40,654 nucleotides of DNA, from contig NZ_GG770539.1 of the NCBI RefSeq assembly GCF_000154905.1, forward strand, positions 5,006,443 through 5,047,096, written 5' to 3'. The notes beneath the pieces are model-generated. The model saw only the letters and a list, made by a program, of their open reading frames with translations, did no database searches and was not told the DNA's origin. This document shows positions 20,182 through 29,903 of the stretch, one piece after another; the stretch's first letter is position 1, and every line of letters begins with the position of its first letter. The stretch is from Streptomyces sp. SPB074 (GTDB taxonomy: Bacteria > Actinomycetota > Actinomycetes > Streptomycetales > Streptomycetaceae). A program made the position numbers and the translations under genes.

Positions 20182-20787
20182 ATGGCGGGGACGGAACGCG
20201 GAGCGCGGGGCGGGCGGCCCGTACGGCGCCGGCGGCGCGCACGCGGCGGGCGCTCCGCACGCGGCGGGCGGACGCCCGGGGCCGCGGGGGCCGCGCGCTG
20301 GACGACGGACCGCCGCTGGCGCCACGACCTGGGCACGGCCCTGCTCTGCGCGGCCCTCCTCCTCGGGCTGGCCCTCCTCGTCGACGGCGTACGGGGCTCG
20401 CTCGACCTCCCCCGCGCCGCGCTCTGGCTCGGCCTCGCCGTCCTCCTCCACGCGGCGCTCCACCCCGTACGCACCGGGGCCCGCCCCGGCGAACTGCGCA
20501 CCTGGGGCCTGGTCCGCCGGCACACCGTCCGCACCGACCGCCTCGTCTCCCTCACCGAGACCGGCGGCCTCGTCCCGCGCCTCCTCCTGCGCGACACGAG
20601 CGGCCACCGCCTGAGCTGCGAGACCGCCGTCCTCACCGCCAACCCCCTCCTGTGGCACCGCCTCGACACCGACCTCCGCACCTCCCGCCGCCTCGGCCTG
20701 CTGCGCACCGGCGCGGAGGTCCTGGACCGCCTGGAGGAACGGGTGGACAGGGAGGTGCTGGGGGAGGAGGGGACGCGCGGGGCGTAG
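20182..20787 (+). CDS. Streptomyces membrane protein, PH-like
   Basis: 201 residues from ATG 20182, which has GGGAGG upstream. A basic Gly/Arg-rich cytosolic tail (1-50) leads to two adjacent hydrophobic helices (TALLCAALLLGLALLVDG; LWLGLAVLLHAAL). A soluble region with alternating strands, TWGLVRRHTVRTDRLVSLTE, follows and looks like a bacterial PH-type domain. Conserved in Streptomyces near ppdK to my knowledge; function unknown. Confidence 0.7.
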   Translation: MAGTERGARGGRPVRRRRRARGGRSARGGRTPGAAGAARWTTDRRWRHDLGTALLCAALLLGLALLVDGVRGSLDLPRAALWLGLAVLLHAALHPVRTGARPGELRTWGLVRRHTVRTDRLVSLTETGGLVPRLLLRDTSGHRLSCETAVLTANPLLWHRLDTDLRTSRRLGLLRTGAEVLDRLEERVDREVLGEEGTRGA

Positions 20788-20849
20788 GACGTACGGGGCG
20801 CGCGTCCGGGAGGGGCGCCCCCGGGGGGACGTGTGCCCCGTCCCCTCCC

Positions 20850-21806
20850 TCACCTCCCCGCGCGCCGCCGGTCCGCCAGGTCGCGTGCCGCCTCCGGCCA
20901 CTCGGGGTGCGTGAACGTGAATCCCGCCTCCGTCAGGCGGCCGGGGACGACGCGGCGGCTCTTGAGGAGGAGTTCGGTGTCCGAGCGCAGGGCCCAGGCG
21001 CCGAGTTCCGCCATCGCGCGGGTCGCGGGGAGGCCGAGGGGAACGCGCAGGGCGGCGCGCAGGGCACGCATGAAGGCGCGCTGGGGGAGCGGGTGCGGGG
21101 CCGCGAGGTTGACCGGGCCGCTCAGGTCCTCGCGGGTACGGAGGAAGTCGAGGGCGCGGACGAAGTCGGCGCCGTGCAGCCACGAGACGTACTGCCGGCC
21201 CCCCGCGACCGGACCGCCGAGGCCCGCGCGGGCGAGGCGGGACAGGACGTCGAAGACGCTGCCGCGCTCGGGGCTCATCACCATCGCGGCGCGCAGCGCC
21301 ACCTTGCGCGTCGCCGGGGTCACGGCCTCGCGCTGGGCCGCCTCCCAGGCGCGGGCGATCCGCACGCTGTACGCCCAGTACGCGGGCACGCCCGGCTCCG
21401 CACCGCCGAGCACCCCGTCCGCCTCGTCGTTCGGGGCGTCGAAGCGGTGCGCGTAGACCGTCGCCGTGCTCATCTGGAGCCACAGGCGCGGCGGCCTTCG
21501 CGCCCCGGCGACCGCCTCGCCCACGGCCCGCGCCGATGCCACCCGCGAATCCATCATCGCCCGCAGGTTCTCCGGCGTGTAACGGCAGCTCACACTCCGC
21601 CCGGCGAGGTTGACGACCAGGTCGCAACCGTCCACCTCGCGCGTCCACGGCCCCGCGCTCCGCCCGTCCCAGCCGACCACGCGCGTCCCGTCCCCGTAGG
21701 GGCGCGGGTGCCGGCTCAGCACCACGACCTCGTGTCCCTCGCGCAGCCACGCGCGACGCAGCAACTGACCGACGTGCCCGGTGCCCCCGGGAAGCAGAAC
21801 CTTCAC
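20850..21806 (-). CDS. TIGR01777-family NAD(P)-dependent epimerase-like protein
   Basis: 318 residues. The Rossmann start VLLPGGTGHVGQLLRRAW carries the GxxGxxG variant. Further family marks are DLVVNLAGRSVSCRYTPEN, then MSTATVYAHRFDAPNDE, and the C-terminal DUF1731 part ending FTFTHPEWPEAARDL. Extended-SDR proteins of this group (YfcH-like) have no firmly known substrate. GTG 21806 is the natural start, as the fold begins at once. It is transcribed with the SDR gene 33 bp upstream on the same strand. Confidence 0.88.
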   Translation of the reverse strand: MKVLLPGGTGHVGQLLRRAWLREGHEVVVLSRHPRPYGDGTRVVGWDGRSAGPWTREVDGCDLVVNLAGRSVSCRYTPENLRAMMDSRVASARAVGEAVAGARRPPRLWLQMSTATVYAHRFDAPNDEADGVLGGAEPGVPAYWAYSVRIARAWEAAQREAVTPATRKVALRAAMVMSPERGSVFDVLSRLARAGLGGPVAGGRQYVSWLHGADFVRALDFLRTREDLSGPVNLAAPHPLPQRAFMRALRAALRVPLGLPATRAMAELGAWALRSDTELLLKSRRVVPGRLTEAGFTFTHPEWPEAARDLADRRRAGR

Positions 21807-21838
21807 GGGGGAAGCGTAGCGCTCTTATTTGAACGTGT

Positions 21839-22903
21839 TCAGAAACGTGCGTCCCGCGAGGCGTCCCGCCCGGGCTCCGGCAGTGCGTACCGCACGCCGG
21901 TCAGCTCCTCGGAGGCCGTCCACAGGCGGCGCGCCGTCTCGTCGTCGCGCGTCCACGGCGCGCGCCAGGACGGGGCCGGGGCGCCGCGCCACATGAGGAA
22001 GCGGGGGCCCGTGAAGGAGTCCTGGGCGACGCCGGGGGCCGTCGCCGCGTACAGAGAGGGCAACGCGCCCGCCTCGGCGGACTGCCCGACGAGGCGGGTA
22101 CCGAGGGCGGCGAGCCGTTCCGCGAACCGGCGGCCCTCCTCCCGTACCGCGCTCGTCTGGAGGTTCGTGCGCGCGAAGCCGGGGTGGACGGCGGCGGCGA
22201 CCGTGTCCGCCCCGGCCGCCTCCAGGCGACGGGCCAGTTCGTGCGTGAAGAGGAGGTTGGCCGTCTTGGAGCGGCCGTAGGCGAGCCAGCGGCGGTAGTG
22301 GCGCGCGCTGTCGAGGTCGCGCGGGTCGATGGTGCCGAACACGTGCGTCTGGCTCGACACCGTCACGACCCGGCTGTCCGGGGCGCGCAGGAGCGCGGGC
22401 AGGAGGAGACCCGTGAGGGCGAAGTGCCCCAGGTGGTTGACGCCGAACTGCCGCTCGAAGCCGTCCGCCGTGCGCGCGAAGGGGGTCGCCATGACGCCCG
22501 CGTTGTTGAGGAGCACCCCGACGGGCCGCCGCACGTGCCGTGCCGCGAACTCCCGCACCGAGGCGAGGTCCCCGAGATCGAGCGGCGAGAACTCCGCGTG
22601 CGCCCCCGGTACTTCGGAGAGCAGCCGGGCGACCGCGTCGGCGCCGCGCCGCTCGCTGCGGCAGGCGAGCACGACGTGTGCCCCGTGCCGGGCGAGTTCG
22701 CGCGCGGCGACGTACCCGATGCCGCTGTTGGCCCCTGTCACGACGGCGGTCCTGCCCTCCTGCGCGGGGATCAGGGCGGCACGCCACCCGCGCGCCGTCC
22801 GCCCGCCACGTCCCGCGCCGCGTTCTCCCACGCCGCGCTGTGCCGTGGCGCGCTGTGCCGCGCCGCGTTCTCCCGCGCCGTTTCCTCCTGTACCGGCGGC
22901 CAT
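21839..22903 (-). CDS. Short-chain dehydrogenase/reductase
   Basis: 354 residues. The cofactor motif TGANSGIG, the NNAGVM segment, SSQTHVFG and the catalytic YGRSK tetrad (Tyr-x-x-x-Lys) are all visible, so a retinol-dehydrogenase/WWOX-like NADP(H) oxidoreductase is likely. ATG 22903 was chosen for GGAAGGGAG upstream. The first 45 residues are a low-complexity Gly/Arg/Ala extension not needed for the fold, so the true start could lie later. Substrate unknown. Confidence 0.85.
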   Translation of the reverse strand: MAAGTGGNGAGERGAAQRATAQRGVGERGAGRGGRTARGWRAALIPAQEGRTAVVTGANSGIGYVAARELARHGAHVVLACRSERRGADAVARLLSEVPGAHAEFSPLDLGDLASVREFAARHVRRPVGVLLNNAGVMATPFARTADGFERQFGVNHLGHFALTGLLLPALLRAPDSRVVTVSSQTHVFGTIDPRDLDSARHYRRWLAYGRSKTANLLFTHELARRLEAAGADTVAAAVHPGFARTNLQTSAVREEGRRFAERLAALGTRLVGQSAEAGALPSLYAATAPGVAQDSFTGPRFLMWRGAPAPSWRAPWTRDDETARRLWTASEELTGVRYALPEPGRDASRDARF

Positions 22904-23116
22904 CGCGCCGCTCCCTTCCTGTCCCTGACGCTCGTCGCGCGGCTCCGGTCGGGCCGCTGTCCCGGCCCTCCTACCCCGCCCGGCGCACGCGTCCCACCGC
23001 GGCGGGTCCCGCACGGGTCCCGCGCGTCCTCCCCGCGCGGCCCGGCGGGCGCGCCACGGCGTGCGACCGGCCCACCCGCGCGCGTGCCGTACGGGCGTAC
23101 GCATAGGGTCGTGCCC

Positions 23117-23899
23117 ATGCCCGACATACCCCTGACCACGGTCCTCGTGCTGTGCCTCGCCGCGCTCGCGGCCGGTTGGATCGACGCCGTCGTGGGCGGT
23201 GGCGGACTGCTCCTGCTGCCCGCCCTGCTCCTCGGCGTGCCGCACGTACCGGCGGCGCACATCCTCGGCACGAACAAGGCCGTCGCGATCGTGGGCACGG
23301 GAGGCGCCGCGTTCACCTACGTGCGCAAGGGCGCGCCCGTCAACGTACGGATCGCGGTGGGCATCGGGGGCGCGGCGCTGCTCGGCTCGACCGTGGGGGC
23401 GCTCTTCGCGGCGGGGATCTCCAGCGACGTCCTGCGACCGATGATCATGGTGGTGCTGCTCGCCGTGCTCGCCTTCGTCATGCTGAGGCCCGCCTTCGGC
23501 ACGCAGGCCGCCGGGCCGGCGCCCGGGCGGGGCCGCGTCCTCGCCGCGATCCTGCTGGCGGGGCTCGGGATCGGCGCGTACGACGGCTTCTTCGGACCCG
23601 GTACGGGCACCTTCCTGGTGCTGGCGCTCACCGCCGTGCTGCGCCTCGACCTCGTCTCGGCCTCGGCGACGGCGAAGATCGTCAACACGTGCACGAACCT
23701 CGGCGCGCTCGTGACCTTCGCCGTGCAGGGCAACGTGCTGTGGGGCCTCGCCCTCCCGCTCGCCGCGTGCAACCTGATCGGCGGCATGACGGGCGCGCAC
23801 ACGGCCCTCAAGCGGGGCAGCGGGTTCGTCCGCACGGTACTCGTAATGGTCGTGCTCGGCCTCGTGGCGAAGCTGGCGTACGACCAGTGGGCGGCCTGA
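23117..23899 (+). CDS. TSUP (TauE/SafE) family permease
   Basis: 260 residues with about eight hydrophobic segments. Family marks are the repeated GWIDAVVGGGGLLLLPALL and GAYDGFFGPGTGTFLVLAL, followed by LGTNKAVAIVGT and SATAKIVNTCTN. These permeases export or import organosulfur compounds and anions such as sulfite or sulfoacetate. The start is ATG 23117, eight bases after TAGGGT (23104-23109), with no Shine-Dalgarno: a leaderless transcript is probable. GTG 23111 is an alternative start. It is divergent from the SDR gene. Confidence 0.9.
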   Translation: MPDIPLTTVLVLCLAALAAGWIDAVVGGGGLLLLPALLLGVPHVPAAHILGTNKAVAIVGTGGAAFTYVRKGAPVNVRIAVGIGGAALLGSTVGALFAAGISSDVLRPMIMVVLLAVLAFVMLRPAFGTQAAGPAPGRGRVLAAILLAGLGIGAYDGFFGPGTGTFLVLALTAVLRLDLVSASATAKIVNTCTNLGALVTFAVQGNVLWGLALPLAACNLIGGMTGAHTALKRGSGFVRTVLVMVVLGLVAKLAYDQWAA

Positions 23900-24012
23900 G
23901 GGGCTGACCGAGGACGGCCCGAGAGGGCGCCCGGGCCCCTTCGCGAGGCCCGCCGCACGGCGCCGCGCCGCCCGGTCTCACGCCGCACGACGCCCCGCCG
24001 CCCGGCGTCTCG

Positions 24013-24573
24013 CTAGACCGTGCCCCGTGTCCTGCGGTGCAGGAGCCAGGTGCCGCAGACCGCCGCGAAGGCGAGCACCCCGACGCCGCAGGCGACGCGT
24101 ACCGGATCGCGCCCGAGCGGACCGGGGCCGCCCGCGAGCCGCCGCCCCCGACCGTCCTCCACCGCGTCCTCGGCGCCCGCCGCGACTCCGGAGGGCCCGT
24201 AGGCGCCGCTCAGGCCCACCCGCAGATCCGCCCGCGTCTCCCCGCCGCCCGTACCGCAGCGCACGACCACCTCGTACGTGCCCGGGTTCGCCGTGCCCGG
24301 TACGCGGAAGCCGCCCACCGCCTCGCGTGCCGCGGCGGCGCCGCTGAGCGCGAAGCCGCCCGAGCGCAGCGCGGGCGCCGTGCCGGTCGCGGCGTGCCCC
24401 GGGCAGCCGTCCACGTGCGCGGTCACCTCCGCTCCGGGCGCCGCCGCCGCGGGGGCCAGCCGCAGGGCGGGGGCCGGGGCGGGCTGTGCCGCCGCGGCGG
24501 CTCCGGGGAGCGCGCACCCCCAGGACAGGACAAGGGCGGCCACCGCACCGTTCCGCGTACGCCTCGCGGGCAT
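24013..24573 (-). CDS. Secreted, membrane-anchored Ig-like protein
   Basis: 186 residues. A signal peptide (MPARRTRNGAVAALVLSWGCALPGAAAAA) is followed by an Ala/Pro-rich stretch. A beta-rich domain has Cys57 and Cys105 in positions to form one disulfide (HVDGCPGH; VVRCGTGG). A C-terminal transmembrane helix (VACGVGVLAFAAVCGTWLL) with basic tail HRRTRGTV completes it. The probable topology is type I, outside the cell. Ligand unknown. It converges with the TSUP gene. Confidence 0.7.
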   Translation of the reverse strand: MPARRTRNGAVAALVLSWGCALPGAAAAAQPAPAPALRLAPAAAAPGAEVTAHVDGCPGHAATGTAPALRSGGFALSGAAAAREAVGGFRVPGTANPGTYEVVVRCGTGGGETRADLRVGLSGAYGPSGVAAGAEDAVEDGRGRRLAGGPGPLGRDPVRVACGVGVLAFAAVCGTWLLHRRTRGTV

Positions 24574-24650
24574 GGTCCTCCTTCCGCGGGGGCCCGCTCG
24601 CGGCCGCTGCGTGCCGCGAAGCCGAACGCGCCCCGCCTACGAGGTAAGCC

Positions 24651-24671
24651 CGCGCGGCCCGGGCCCGCGCG
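24651..24671 (-). terminator. Hairpin downstream of the aminotransferase fusion gene
   Basis: CGCGCGG / CCGCGCG arms of 7 bp (24651-24657, 24665-24671). It lies between the stop of the leftward fusion gene (24718) and the start of the next leftward gene (24573). Confidence 0.5.
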
Positions 24672-24717
24672 TTCAGCGGGGGCGTACGGGTGACAGCCCA
24701 TCAGGGGCCGCGGGGGC

Positions 24718-26154
24718 TCAGACCTCCTCCCAGGGCACCGCCTCGTACACCGCGCGCAGCCGCGCCAGCAGCGCCTCGTCCACCGCGCAGGCGTGCCCGT
24801 CGATCTCGCGGACGGCCACGATGCCGCGCGAGTTCGCGAGGAACACCGAGCGGAAACCGGCCAGTTTTGTGCGGTGCACCGGGCGCCGGGCCACGGCGAT
24901 CCCGGCGGCGGGCAGCCCCTGCTCCAGGAGCGTCAGCGTCGTCCCGGCGAGCGCGGGCGCGGTGGGCAGCACGAGCCGCGCGCCGTCCCAGAGGAGGACG
25001 TTCGTGATCCCGCCCTCGGCCACCTCGCCGTCCGGCCCGGTGAGCAGGACCTCGTCGTACCCCTCCCGCCCGGCGAGCCGCCGGTGGTGCGTCTGGGCGA
25101 AGCCGCCGAGGTGCTTGACGTGCGCGAAGGGCCGTACGTACGGGACCGGGCGGACCCGCAGCGGCTCGTCGCCCGCCTCGCCGGGCGCGGCGAGCGTCAC
25201 CATGAGCGAGAGCGCCCCGGCGGGCCGGTGCACGTACACCCGCAGCGCGGCGTCGAGCGCCCGGCCCCCGAGCGCGTGCCGCACCCGCTCCCGCACGAGC
25301 CCCGGATCGAGCTCCTCCCCCCACAACTCCCGCGAGGCGGCGCGCAGGCGCTCCAGATGCACCCCGACCCCGCGCACCTTCCCGCCCCGCACCTGCGCGG
25401 CGGTGAAGTGCCCGTCGCTCCGCACGGCCCGCCACAACAGGTCATCAGCGGTGGCCGCCCGCCCGTCCACCTCGACCAGCTCGATCCCCAGCTCCCGGGC
25501 GAGCGGCCCGCCCCACCCGGCGGCGTCGGCACGGCCCGCGCGCACCGCACCCTCCGCCCCCGCCGGGTCCGCCTCGCGGGCCGCTCGTTCGATCTGTTCG
25601 CGGTACGCCGACCACTCCTGCTCGTCCTGGCCCGGGAGGTTCGTGTTCTCGCGGCCCGCCCCCGCGCGGCCGTCGAGCTGTTCGCGGAGGATGTCCGCGT
25701 GGCCCGCGTGGCGCTGGGTCTCGGCGAGGACGCGGACCAGGACGTGGTGGAGCGTCGTCACGGCCCGGTGCTCCGGCCACCACGGCACCCGGCCCTCCGT
25801 GTCGAGCGGCAGCTCCGCGAGGACCGCGTCCGTGTGCGCCCACGCCGCCCGGTACAGGCCCACGAGCTCCGCGCGCGACTCCTCGGGGCGCGCCCACAGG
25901 TCGCCCTCGGGCTCGCGCGTCCAGTGGAAGCGGGGCTCCTCGCCCTTCGCGAAGTACGGCCGCCCGAAGGTGTCCCCGAAGTACCCGAACTCCACCGCCG
26001 ACAGGTGCTTCACGAGCCCCAGCAGATTCGTCCCCGTCGGCGTCAGCGGGCGCCGCACGGCGTACTCCGACAGGCCCTCCGCCTTCCACAGCACGGCCTC
26101 GCGCGCCTCCTGGAGGTACCGGTGCAGATCGGCCACAGGCCCGTTGAAGGACAT
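24718..26154 (-). CDS. DinB/DUF664 domain fused to class-IV aminotransferase
   Basis: 478 residues in one frame. Residues 1-175 are a DinB-like DUF664 domain: [20 protein letters not shown], then [24 protein letters not shown] and the terminal [13 protein letters not shown]. Residues about 215-478 are a PLP-dependent class-IV aminotransferase, with [17 protein letters not shown] (Lys for PLP) and [19 protein letters not shown]. These are normally separate proteins. A possible internal start, GTG 25545 with GGAGG five bases upstream, could yield the aminotransferase alone. ATG 26154 has only a weak site. The substrate may be a branched-chain or D-amino acid, or aminodeoxychorismate-like. Confidence 0.75.
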   Translation of the reverse strand: MSFNGPVADLHRYLQEAREAVLWKAEGLSEYAVRRPLTPTGTNLLGLVKHLSAVEFGYFGDTFGRPYFAKGEEPRFHWTREPEGDLWARPEESRAELVGLYRAAWAHTDAVLAELPLDTEGRVPWWPEHRAVTTLHHVLVRVLAETQRHAGHADILREQLDGRAGAGRENTNLPGQDEQEWSAYREQIERAAREADPAGAEGAVRAGRADAAGWGGPLARELGIELVEVDGRAATADDLLWRAVRSDGHFTAAQVRGGKVRGVGVHLERLRAASRELWGEELDPGLVRERVRHALGGRALDAALRVYVHRPAGALSLMVTLAAPGEAGDEPLRVRPVPYVRPFAHVKHLGGFAQTHHRRLAGREGYDEVLLTGPDGEVAEGGITNVLLWDGARLVLPTAPALAGTTLTLLEQGLPAAGIAVARRPVHRTKLAGFRSVFLANSRGIVAVREIDGHACAVDEALLARLRAVYEAVPWEEV

Positions 26155-26352
26155 GATCGCCCCCGCTTTCGTCCGAACGTCCGCCACGTGCCGCCGAGTC
26201 TCGCACCCGCCACCGACAACGCCCCGGAAAGCCCCCTCGCACCCGGCCCCGCCCCGCTCCCGCCCCCCCGCCCCGCTCCCGCCCCCCGTCCCGAGCCGCC
26301 CCGCCCCGTACGTCTGTCCGGGATGTCCTTCCTTCCGTCTAGGCTCTGGCCC

Positions 26353-27678
26353 ATGGCAGCGATTTCCCGGCAGGCCGATGGCGAGACGCACCGGCTGTCC
26401 CACGACACGGCGGACTACGCCGCGGGCGACACCGAGCGCTGGGCCCCCGAGCCCGACAAGCGCTCGGGCCGTACCGCCTTCCAGCGCGACCGGGCCCGGG
26501 TCCTGCACTCCTCCGCGCTGCGCAGGCTCGCGGGCAAGACCCAGGTCGTCACCCTCGGCGCCGGCGGTCCCGCCTGGGACGCGAGCCCCCGCACCCGGCT
26601 CACCCACTCCCTGGAGTGCGCCCAGGTCGGCCGGGACCTCGGCGCCGCGCTCGGCTGCGATCCCGACCTCGTCGAGGCCGCCTGCCTCTCGCACGATCTC
26701 GGCCACCCGCCCTTCGGCCACAACGGCGAACAGGTGCTGGACGAACTCGCGCGCGACATCGGCGGTTTCGAGGGCAACGCCCAGTCCCTGCGTCTCCTCA
26801 CCCGCATCGAGCCCAAGCGCTTCGTGCCCGGCCCGGACGGCAGCCCCACCGGCGTCGGCCTCAACCTGACCCGCGCCGCGCTCGACGCCGCCACCAAGTA
26901 CCCCTGGCCGCGCGGCGCGCACCCGCGCGACCCCGCGCACCCCAAGTTCGGCGTCTACGAGGACGACCTCCCCGTCTTCCGCTGGCTCCGCGCCGACGCC
27001 CCGCCGGGCCGCACGTGCTTCGAGGCCCAGGTGATGGACTGGTCCGACGACGTCGCCTACTCCGTGCACGACCTGGAGGACGGCCTGCATGCCGGCCACA
27101 TCGACCCCAACGCGCTCCTGTCCGAGCCCGAGCGCGCCGAGATCCACCGCGTCGCGCTCGGCCGGGGCCACGTACCGCCCGACGCGGACCGCGCCGAACT
27201 CGACGCCGCGCTCGACCGGCTCCTCGCCGAGGAGTGGTGGCCGCACCACTACGACGGCTCCGCCCCCGCCCAGGCCCGGCTCAAGGACGCCACGAGCGAG
27301 CTCATCGGCCGGTTCTGCCTCGCCGCCGAGACCGCGACCCGCGCCGCCCACGGCCCGGCCCCGCTCAGCCGCTACGCCGCCCGCCTCGTCGTCCCGCGCG
27401 CCGCGCGCCTGGAGTGCGGGCTGCTCAAGGCCGTCGCCGACCTGTACGTGATCCAGCGCGCCGAGCAGGAACAGATCCGCGCCGCCCAGCGCGTCCTCAT
27501 CACCGAACTGGGCGCCGCCCTCACCGCCCGCGCCCCGCACGGCCTCGACCCGCAGTTCCGCGCCCTCTTCCACCAGGCCGCCGACGAGTCCGCGCGCCGC
27601 CGGGTCCTGATCGACCAGATCGCCTCCCTGACCGACGAGGCGGCCCGCACACTTCACGCCGAACTCACGCGGCACTGA
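26353..27678 (+). CDS. dgt: Deoxyguanosinetriphosphate triphosphohydrolase-like protein
   Basis: 441 residues, the usual size for the actinobacterial enzyme. HD-domain residues are [13 protein letters not shown] and the HD pair in [25 protein letters not shown] and [17 protein letters not shown] complete the family pattern. The enzyme hydrolyses dGTP/dNTPs to nucleoside and tripolyphosphate and influences dNTP pools. It lies near dnaG, as in other Streptomyces. ATG 26353 is eight bases after TAGGCT (26339-26344) and has no Shine-Dalgarno, so it is probably leaderless. Confidence 0.93.
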   Translation: MAAISRQADGETHRLSHDTADYAAGDTERWAPEPDKRSGRTAFQRDRARVLHSSALRRLAGKTQVVTLGAGGPAWDASPRTRLTHSLECAQVGRDLGAALGCDPDLVEAACLSHDLGHPPFGHNGEQVLDELARDIGGFEGNAQSLRLLTRIEPKRFVPGPDGSPTGVGLNLTRAALDAATKYPWPRGAHPRDPAHPKFGVYEDDLPVFRWLRADAPPGRTCFEAQVMDWSDDVAYSVHDLEDGLHAGHIDPNALLSEPERAEIHRVALGRGHVPPDADRAELDAALDRLLAEEWWPHHYDGSAPAQARLKDATSELIGRFCLAAETATRAAHGPAPLSRYAARLVVPRAARLECGLLKAVADLYVIQRAEQEQIRAAQRVLITELGAALTARAPHGLDPQFRALFHQAADESARRRVLIDQIASLTDEAARTLHAELTRH

Positions 27679-27981
27679 CAGCCGCCGGTTCCAGCCCTTC
27701 CGGCGGGCGGGGGACGACGGCGCCACCGGCGGGACCCCGCGAGGGCGCCCCCGCCGGACCGGGGAACCCTCGTCACCAGCCCCCCGCCTGAGCTGCGGTA
27801 CCGTCAGGAATCCTCCGCACCAGGGCGGCCGGGACCCCGGAGCTCGATCAACCCCCCGATCGAGTCACCCCCCTTCCCCCCGCCCGCCCCCGTGCGGGAC
27901 GCTCGCAGGGGACCGCCGACCCCGACCGCCTCCGCCGCAGAGCGGTGCGCGCCCGGGTTCGGTACTTCAGGAGGCAGCAAC
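27679..27981. other. Intergenic region between dgt and the reductase gene
   Basis: No gene seen. A weak hairpin after dgt (CCGGCGGG 27726-27733 with CCCGCCGG 27750-27757, 16-base loop) may terminate it. TACCGT at 27799-27804 could be the -10 of the next gene, giving a leader of about 170 nt. The rest is C-rich, without repeats. Confidence 0.45.
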
Positions 27982-29253
27982 GTGGTCGACGCGGATCAGA
28001 CGTTCGTCATCGTCGGAGGGGGCCTCGCCGGCGCCAAAGCGGCGGAGACGCTGCGCGCGGAGGGCTTCACCGGGCGGGTGATCCTGGTGTGCGACGAGCG
28101 GGAACACCCGTACGAGCGCCCCGCCCTCTCCAAGGGGTACCTGCTCGGCAAGGACGCCCGCGAGAGCGTCTTCGTGCACGAGCCCGGCTGGTACGCGGGC
28201 GCCGACGTCGAACTCCACCTCGGCCAGCCCGCCGTCTCGCTCGACACGGCGAACCACACCCTCACCCTCGGCGACGGCACGCTCCTCCACTACGACAAGC
28301 TGCTCCTCGCCACCGGCTCCGAGCCGCGCCGCCTGGAGATCCCCGGCACCGGTCTCGCGGGCGTCCACCACCTGCGCCGCCTCGCCCACGCCGAGCGCCT
28401 GCGCCGCACCCTGGCGAACCTCGGCCGCGACAACGGCCACCTGCTCATCGCGGGCGCGGGCTGGATCGGCCTGGAGGTCGCCGCCGCGGCACGCGAGTAC
28501 GGGGCCGAGGTCACCGTCGTCGACGCCGCGCCCACCCCGCTGCACCACGTGCTCGGGCCCGAGGTCGGCAGGCTCTTCACCGACCTGCACGCCGAGCACG
28601 GCGTCCGCTTCCACTTCGGCGCCCGTCTCACCGAGATCGTCGGCCAGGACGGCATGGTCCTCGCCGGGCTCACCGACGACGGCGAGGAGCACCCCGCCCA
28701 CGACGTCCTCGCCGCCGTCGGCGCCGCGCCCCGTACCGCCCTCGCCGAGTCCGCCGGGCTCGCGCTCGCCGCCCCCGAGCACGGCGGCGGCATCGCGGTG
28801 GACACGGGGCTGCGCACCTCGGACCCGGACGTCTACGCGGCCGGCGACGTCGCCTCCGTACCGCTCGGCCTCTTCCCCGGCGCGCCCCTGCGCGTCGAGC
28901 ACTGGGCCAACGCGCTCAACGGCGGCCCGCTCGCCGCGCGCGCGATGCTCGGCAGGGACGTCGCGTACGACCGCGTCCCGTACTTCTTCTCCGACCAGTA
29001 CGACCTGGGCCTGGAGTACTCGGGCTGGGCGCCGCCCGGCCAGTACGACCAGGTGCTCGTCCGGGGCGACGCCGCCAAGCGCCGCTTCCTCGCCTTCTGG
29101 CTGCTCGACGGGCAGGTGCGGGCCGCGATGAACGTCAACATCTGGGACGTGACCGACCCCCTCCAGAAGCTCATCCGCTCCGGCGCCCGCCCCGACCCCG
29201 AGGCCCTGGCCGACCCGAACGTGCCGCTGGAATCGTTCCTGTCACGTTCGTAA
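27982..29253 (+). CDS. FAD-dependent pyridine-nucleotide oxidoreductase
   Basis: 423 residues. FAD-binding IVGGGLAGAKAAETLR, the Pro-rich YERPALSKGYL loop, LLLATGSEPRRLEIPG, the NAD-binding LIAGAGWIGLEVAA and the second FAD motif TSDPDVYAAGDVA identify a ferredoxin/rubredoxin reductase or BphA4-like enzyme. It transfers electrons from NAD(P)H to a small redox partner, not encoded nearby. The C-terminal reductase domain (DQYDLGLEYSGWAPPG) is complete. GTG 27982 has AGGAGG nine bases upstream. Confidence 0.92.
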   Translation: MVDADQTFVIVGGGLAGAKAAETLRAEGFTGRVILVCDEREHPYERPALSKGYLLGKDARESVFVHEPGWYAGADVELHLGQPAVSLDTANHTLTLGDGTLLHYDKLLLATGSEPRRLEIPGTGLAGVHHLRRLAHAERLRRTLANLGRDNGHLLIAGAGWIGLEVAAAAREYGAEVTVVDAAPTPLHHVLGPEVGRLFTDLHAEHGVRFHFGARLTEIVGQDGMVLAGLTDDGEEHPAHDVLAAVGAAPRTALAESAGLALAAPEHGGGIAVDTGLRTSDPDVYAAGDVASVPLGLFPGAPLRVEHWANALNGGPLAARAMLGRDVAYDRVPYFFSDQYDLGLEYSGWAPPGQYDQVLVRGDAAKRRFLAFWLLDGQVRAAMNVNIWDVTDPLQKLIRSGARPDPEALADPNVPLESFLSRS

Positions 29254-29318
29254 CGAATCCGTGCGCGTTCGCGCACACTCGGTGCGCGGCACGTCCCGGC
29301 GTCCGTAGGGTGCCGGGC

Positions 29319-29861
29319 GTGACGACGACACGGGGAATCAGGCTGACCGCGATGGCCGCGCTCACGGTCCTCGCCCTGACGGGCTTCTCGACAGGGCGGG
29401 GACACGGCGGCTCGCACAGCAGGCACGGCGGCGGGTGCAGCAGCTCCGCGCAGCGCCAGAACGGCACCGGCTCGTCCAGTGACGACGATGACGACTACAC
29501 CTCGGGCTACAACCGGGGCTACAACAGCGGGACGAACCGGCGCCACACCTCCACGCCCGGCCCCGCCGCGAGCGAGACCGGCTCCGGGAGCAGCCGCGCC
29601 TCGACCATCACGGCGACCCTCGTCTCCTGCGTGAGCGCGGGCAAGCCCTGGTCCACGGTGCGCCTGAGGAACACCGGGACCAGGACGGGCCGCTATACCG
29701 GCAGCGTGACCTTCTACGACAAGGACGGCGGCTACGTCGACCTCCAGGGCATCGTCGATGTGAGCGTGGCCAGGGGGAAGACGAAGACGGTGAAGGTCGA
29801 GCCCCTCGACCCCACGGGCATCACGAGGTGCGGGCTTGACGGACGAGGGAGGGACTTCTGA
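29319..29861 (+). CDS. Secreted protein with FxLYD-like domain
   Basis: 180 residues. Signal peptide RGIRLTAMAALTVLALTGFSTG, then a low-complexity spacer (His/Gly/Ser, DDDDDY, SGYNRGYNSG). A C-terminal beta domain carries Cys residues in SCVSAG and RCGLDG, with WSTVRLRNTGTRTGRYTGSV typical of extracellular FxLYD-type modules. GTG 29319 stands seven bases after TAGGGT (29306-29311), so it is probably leaderless. Role unknown, possibly cell-envelope. Confidence 0.7.
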   Translation: MTTTRGIRLTAMAALTVLALTGFSTGRGHGGSHSRHGGGCSSSAQRQNGTGSSSDDDDDYTSGYNRGYNSGTNRRHTSTPGPAASETGSGSSRASTITATLVSCVSAGKPWSTVRLRNTGTRTGRYTGSVTFYDKDGGYVDLQGIVDVSVARGKTKTVKVEPLDPTGITRCGLDGRGRDF

Positions 29862-29903
29862 GGCCGTCGCGGACGCCTTGCCCCGGCCGGGCCCGGCCTT
29901 CGG

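Noticed and set aside
20146..21750. Minus-strand frame of 534 codons over the membrane-protein and epimerase genes
   Set aside because: Out-of-phase shadow; both underlying genes have clear features and proper ribosome sites or starts.
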